Assembly (NCBI GenBank): GCA_001787465.1
Contig: MFXJ01000033.1
Span: forward strand, 1 to 9,639
Direction: 5' to 3'
DNA length: 9,639 nt
Source of the DNA: Candidatus Peregrinibacteria bacterium RIFOXYB2_FULL_32_7
GTDB taxonomy: Bacteria; Patescibacteriota; Gracilibacteria; UBA1369; GWF2-33-10
Shown: positions 6,286 to 9,639 of the stretch, in pieces
Position numbering within the stretch: position 1 is the first letter of the stretch
How the letters are laid out: every line of letters starts with the position of its first letter
The notes under the pieces: model-generated
What the model was told of the DNA's origin: nothing
Databases searched by the model: none
What the model saw: only the letters and a program-made list of their open reading frames with translations
Program-made: the position numbers and the translations under genes

Positions 6286-6396
6286 ATTCCCGCCTACACA
6301 CTTTAATGAGACTAACGTAAATATTCATTGGTACGGGAATGACATTTGTCCCCACCCCATTACCAACTTGCCCGTCCGTAGTGAAACGAAGGCGGG
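6286..6396 (+). repeat. GC-richer palindromic spacer element
   Basis: The spacer between the large genes is more GC-rich than its surroundings and folds on itself. ATTCCCG (6286-6292) pairs with CGGGAAT (6334-6340), extended by TAC/GTA after a CC bulge, with AATGA/TCATT (6305-6309, 6325-6329) inside. CCCGTC (6371-6376) pairs with GGCGGG (6391-6396). CCCGCCT (6289-6295) could alternatively pair with AGGCGGG (6390-6396). The form resembles degenerate REP-type intergenic repeats. No T-run follows, so it is not a standard terminator. Confidence 0.55.
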
Positions 6397-6464
6397 TTAC
6401 CAATCCCCAATTACTCATTCCCAATTACCAATTACTCATTTTCTTTATTCTTTGTCCTTTATCC
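6395..6464 (+). repeat. Ten-unit degenerate heptanucleotide array before second large gene
   Basis: Cut into sevens from 6395, the sequence gives ten units of consensus AATTACC with no slip in phase. Examples are AATTACT (6409, 6430), AATTACC (6423) and TTTATCC (6458). The third position is T in all ten, the seventh is C or T in all ten and the sixth is C in eight. The exact 13-mer CCAATTACTCATT occurs twice (6407 and 6428), 21 bases or three units apart. The array ends 7 bases before the ATG at 6472 and fills the place where a ribosome binding site would be expected. Confidence 0.75.
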
Positions 6465-6471
6465 TTAAATA

Positions 6472-9400
6472 ATGACTAATCCTCAAGACGACAAATCAAT
6501 AGAAAGAAGTGACTCAAAAGCTGAAAATGCTCTTTTAGAAATTGCAAAGGATTTGAAACGCGAACAAGAATCTTTACCGCCACAAAGAGGTGCTAAGCAT
6601 CAATTAGATAAAGGAGAAGAAATGATTAGTTCTAGACAAGAAAGACTAGCTTTAATTCAAGATTCTCGTAGTTCCGCAGAGAAACAAGCCGTATTATTGC
6701 TTTCAGAAAATTTTGATATTGAAAAACCTTTAACTGAAATGAAAAAAATTATTGATGAAGCTGTTCAACTTTATGGTTTTTTAACCGCAGTTGTTCTTTG
6801 CAAAGACCCTAAATTAAATTTAAAAGATCCGAATTTAAACAATATTATTGCCAATAATTTAACTACAGCGCAAAAAGAAGATTGGAATCTGATAATTGCA
6901 AAATTAGAAAATCAGTCAGTTAATCTTACTGATATAAATATCAAAGCCAATATTGATTATTGGAAAAAAGAAAAACAAGAAATTTTAAAAACAGTGCCGC
7001 AGGTTGCTATTGCCGGAAGAGCAGTTCAAGCTAGTCTTGAAGGACAAACCGAGCTTATGTCTACAAAAACAAGTTTTAAAGAAGAAATTACAGACTTTAT
7101 GAAAGAGCATCCTACCCTAACTACAGTTGCTGGTTGCGCTGTTGCTTTTGGCGGGATAATTGTGGCTAGCAAATTATTCGGACACGCTTGGAAATGGTTA
7201 AGCGGTAATAATGATAGTGATAAAAAATCAGATTCGATTTTAGATAGATTATTTGGAAAAATCAAAACCGCGGCGCTTGTATCGCTCGGAATTCCTGTTG
7301 GTTTAGCCGCAGTTTCTCAAGTTCCAAAAGTAGCTGAAATCGCGGAAAAAGCCGCGGGATATGTGATGGATACCAAAGCCGTAAAAGGAATAGTTGCCTG
7401 GCTTGAGAATTTGACTGGAGTAAAAATTAAAGAAGAAAGTTATTCTGCGATCGCAGAAGTTTTGAAAGATCCAAATATTCCTAAAAATGAAAGATTATCA
7501 AGACTACTTGAAGTAATCAACGAAGGTATTGATCCAGAAGCAAAACTTCACGCAAAAGCAGTTGAAGAAATCGCTAGTTTTTTTGGAAACGAAAAACCAA
7601 GACTTTCAAAAACAACTTTACGTCTTCTAGGAACAACCAATTACCATGAATTCATAGAAAAAGATCATATCGCCGGAAGAGGAATATTTACAAGATTGTC
7701 TGATTTTGTTGATTCAAAAACTCACAGCGCTCTTGAAACCCTGCATCTACCTAATTTCATATCCGATATTTGGAAAGTCAATCCAGAATTAAGAAATGAT
7801 AAAGAAACCGTAAAATTATTCTTTCAAAGAAAAGGCTTTAATGTCCCAAAAGATAAACCTGATTTAACCATTGACCAAGCCTTAGCCATGTTGCTAAATA
7901 CAGAACTTGAACAACCTCAGCTTCAGACTGAAGAAATAGCCAAGCAAGAAGAAGCGGCGAAAATAGAAGAAGAAAAAAAGAAAAGAACAATTAATGATAT
8001 TATTGATTTAGGTGCCATGGGCGAAATCTTACAAGTTGCCAGAAATCATGAGTGGAAAAATATGACAGTTTTTATAGAAAATTTGAATAAAAAAGAATCT
8101 TGGGATAAATATTGGTTTCAATCTGGAACAGAAGATGATAATACGGCTAGGATCCAATTAATGCATGATTTTGCTATGGCCGCTTTTAATGATGGAGGAG
8201 CTTTGGTTTTTGAATGTGGAAGAATAGGTTTTATGAAAGGAGGTGTCGCTTTTGTCTTAACTAGCTGGGAACCGCTTGTTGAATCAGCTTTGGAATTTTT
8301 TGATCCTGATAACCCTAACGGATTCATGGATAGAGCCGTAAGTATGGGTTTTACATATTTAGCTAATGAAAAAACTTGGATAATGATTGCTAGCGGAGCT
8401 TTAATAGGCGGTATTTTTGGAAAAAGCGGCAATACTGGAAAAAATATCTTCACCGGCGCCATGAAAGGCTTAATTTATCCTTTATCTATGCCTTATGCGC
8501 AAGTTAAATGGAGTTATCGAACAGCAAGACGCGGAGCTGAAATTGCCGGAGATTTCACAAAAGGATTTAAAAGTAAAGAATCAGGCGTTGAAGCTATGGC
8601 TCATTTTTATGATCAATATAACAAACATAGAAGAATTGAAAGAATGAAGGAAGCAGGAAAACTTGGAGGTTTTGTAGAAGCAGGAAAACTTGCTGAAAGA
8701 GAAATTCCCAAAGGCGCGAAATCTCGACCGCTCAAAGTATTTAATGAGGGATTAATTAACGCAAGAAGACATTTAGCGCAAGTTTTATTTTATGACAAAA
8801 CTTATTCCCGCACTCTTCATTATGCTCAAGAATATTATGATTCAGTAAGAAAATTTTGCGAATTGCCTGAAATTGTCAGATATGGAGCTATTGATGACTG
8901 GAATGTAATGAATGATTTTAATTTAGAAGAGGATTTAGTTGAAAAAGCCAATCTGCAATTAAAACATATTATTGAAAAATCAAATGGAAAAATTGAACTT
9001 CCAGAAAATATGCAAAGAGCTTTGAATCTTGCCAATAATCCTCATGCTGATTTTGATGTTTTAAACAGAGATCATGAAAGAATTAGGCAAGAAACAGAAG
9101 AACTTTCAAAAAAAGCTGAAAAAGGAGATATAGAGAGCCAAGAAAAGTTACGAAGATTGCAAGCAAAACAAAAAGAAATAACAGAAAAATTAGCGCAATT
9201 AAAAGTACAATTAGATCCTAACGTTCAAATAGAAGATTTAGGAGAAAAATTAATGGAATTAGAAGATGAAATAACCGCAAATAAAGCAAAAGCCGAACAA
9301 GGAATAGAAGAAAGCAAGCAAAAATTAAAAGAATTAGAAGCTAGAAAAATTCAAGCTACTCAAGAAATAGATGAATTAAAACGAGGCATAGAAACTAAAA

Positions 9401-9639
9401 AACTAGGCAATAGAATTAAAGCGGAGTTAGATGACATGCCTAGCCTAGATAATGAAGATATGAGTGTTTGGAATAGATGGTTTAAGAAAACTCTTGAAAA
9501 AGCAGGGGTAATAACAGATCGTATTCCAGACAGCGTTTTAAAAGCTGGTAAAAAACTGATTGGATTAATCGGACCAACTTTAACCATTTTATCAATCGTT
9601 CATTTACAAACAACTAAAGATAAAAGAGCGGCTTTAGTT
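6472..9639 (+). CDS. Giant membrane-associated coiled-coil protein of unknown function, 3' end cut
   Basis: The frame starts at ATG 6472 and stays open to the last base: 1,056 codons with no stop, so the C-terminus is outside the window. I do not recognise the family. The first ~210 residues are charged and helical. Hydrophobic segments lie at about 216-235 (TVAGCAVAFGGIIVA), 266-282 (AALVSLGIPVGLAAVS), 636-650 (WIMIASGALIGGIF) and 1029-1045 (LIGLIGPTLTILSIV). A weaker Gly-rich segment lies near 575-600. Residues about 483-500 are a Glu/Lys-rich helix. Residues about 865-985 form a long Glu/Lys/Gln coiled coil (RLQAKQKEITEKLAQLK and similar). A small repeat, EAGKLGGFVEAGKLAE, sits near residue 730. 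There is no N-terminal signal peptide. The gene follows the 1,146-residue gene on the same strand; a joint role, one soluble and one membrane-bound, is inference. The start has no Shine-Dalgarno motif; ATG 6472 is the first in frame after an in-frame TAA at 6466. Confidence 0.9.
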   Translation, partial: MTNPQDDKSIERSDSKAENALLEIAKDLKREQESLPPQRGAKHQLDKGEEMISSRQERLALIQDSRSSAEKQAVLLLSENFDIEKPLTEMKKIIDEAVQLYGFLTAVVLCKDPKLNLKDPNLNNIIANNLTTAQKEDWNLIIAKLENQSVNLTDINIKANIDYWKKEKQEILKTVPQVAIAGRAVQASLEGQTELMSTKTSFKEEITDFMKEHPTLTTVAGCAVAFGGIIVASKLFGHAWKWLSGNNDSDKKSDSILDRLFGKIKTAALVSLGIPVGLAAVSQVPKVAEIAEKAAGYVMDTKAVKGIVAWLENLTGVKIKEESYSAIAEVLKDPNIPKNERLSRLLEVINEGIDPEAKLHAKAVEEIASFFGNEKPRLSKTTLRLLGTTNYHEFIEKDHIAGRGIFTRLSDFVDSKTHSALETLHLPNFISDIWKVNPELRNDKETVKLFFQRKGFNVPKDKPDLTIDQALAMLLNTELEQPQLQTEEIAKQEEAAKIEEEKKKRTINDIIDLGAMGEILQVARNHEWKNMTVFIENLNKKESWDKYWFQSGTEDDNTARIQLMHDFAMAAFNDGGALVFECGRIGFMKGGVAFVLTSWEPLVESALEFFDPDNPNGFMDRAVSMGFTYLANEKTWIMIASGALIGGIFGKSGNTGKNIFTGAMKGLIYPLSMPYAQVKWSYRTARRGAEIAGDFTKGFKSKESGVEAMAHFYDQYNKHRRIERMKEAGKLGGFVEAGKLAEREIPKGAKSRPLKVFNEGLINARRHLAQVLFYDKTYSRTLHYAQEYYDSVRKFCELPEIVRYGAIDDWNVMNDFNLEEDLVEKANLQLKHIIEKSNGKIELPENMQRALNLANNPHADFDVLNRDHERIRQETEELSKKAEKGDIESQEKLRRLQAKQKEITEKLAQLKVQLDPNVQIEDLGEKLMELEDEITANKAKAEQGIEESKQKLKELEARKIQATQEIDELKRGIETKKLGNRIKAELDDMPSLDNEDMSVWNRWFKKTLEKAGVITDRIPDSVLKAGKKLIGLIGPTLTILSIVHLQTTKDKRAALV

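Noticed and set aside
6371..6396. Hairpin considered as terminator of the first giant gene
   Set aside because: The stem is short with a wobble pair and no T-run follows; read-through into the next gene is more likely.
6257..6472. 71-codon plus-strand frame across the spacer between the giant genes
   Set aside because: It overlaps the end of the first giant gene and reads through palindromes and the heptamer array. The protein is low-complexity and looks like a chance frame.
7026..9587. Several minus-strand frames of 66-114 codons (e.g. 8118-8462)
   Set aside because: All lie antisense within the continuous plus-strand frame 6472-9639, with no start signals or recognisable domains.

Overview
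The window is AT-rich and gene-sparse. It is probably from an uncultivated candidate-phylum bacterium, with the Patescibacteria/CPR radiation (Peregrinibacteria-like) as best guess. Reasons are the duplicated CxxC...VPF.P...KP.YC..CF zinc ribbon, which from memory is frequent in those genomes, the two very large proteins of no recognisable family, and the lack of any Shine-Dalgarno motif before all five start codons. The placement is inference; no marker gene is present. The three visible stops are TAA or TAG. Roughly 2,700 codons contain no in-frame TGA, which argues against a code that reads TGA as glycine.

Left part (1-2002): a lipoprotein gene on the minus strand runs off the left edge. 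It is divergent from a 229-residue RGG-rich double zinc-ribbon protein, with two abutting palindromes between them. The zinc-ribbon gene ends in a strong intrinsic terminator. It converges on a second small, cysteine-rich lipoprotein gene on the minus strand, which has its own TTGACA promoter flanked by paired TTTAAC sites.

Middle (2003-2838): no intact gene. This spacer holds a decayed mobile-looking unit. A frameshifted, internally deleted DUF559 (Vsr-like, PD-(D/E)XK) endonuclease pseudogene is flanked on one side by an inverted copy and on the other by two tandem copies of a ~91-bp palindromic repeat. The outer ends form a perfect 22-bp inverted repeat.

Right part (2839-9639): two giant co-directional genes of unknown function. 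The first encodes 1,146 residues, apparently soluble, with an internal domain duplication. The second encodes at least 1,056 residues with several hydrophobic segments and a long coiled coil, and runs off the right edge. They probably form one transcription unit. Each is preceded by a degenerate heptanucleotide tandem array; the array before the second gene ends 7 bases before its ATG. The spacer between them also carries GC-richer palindromes.
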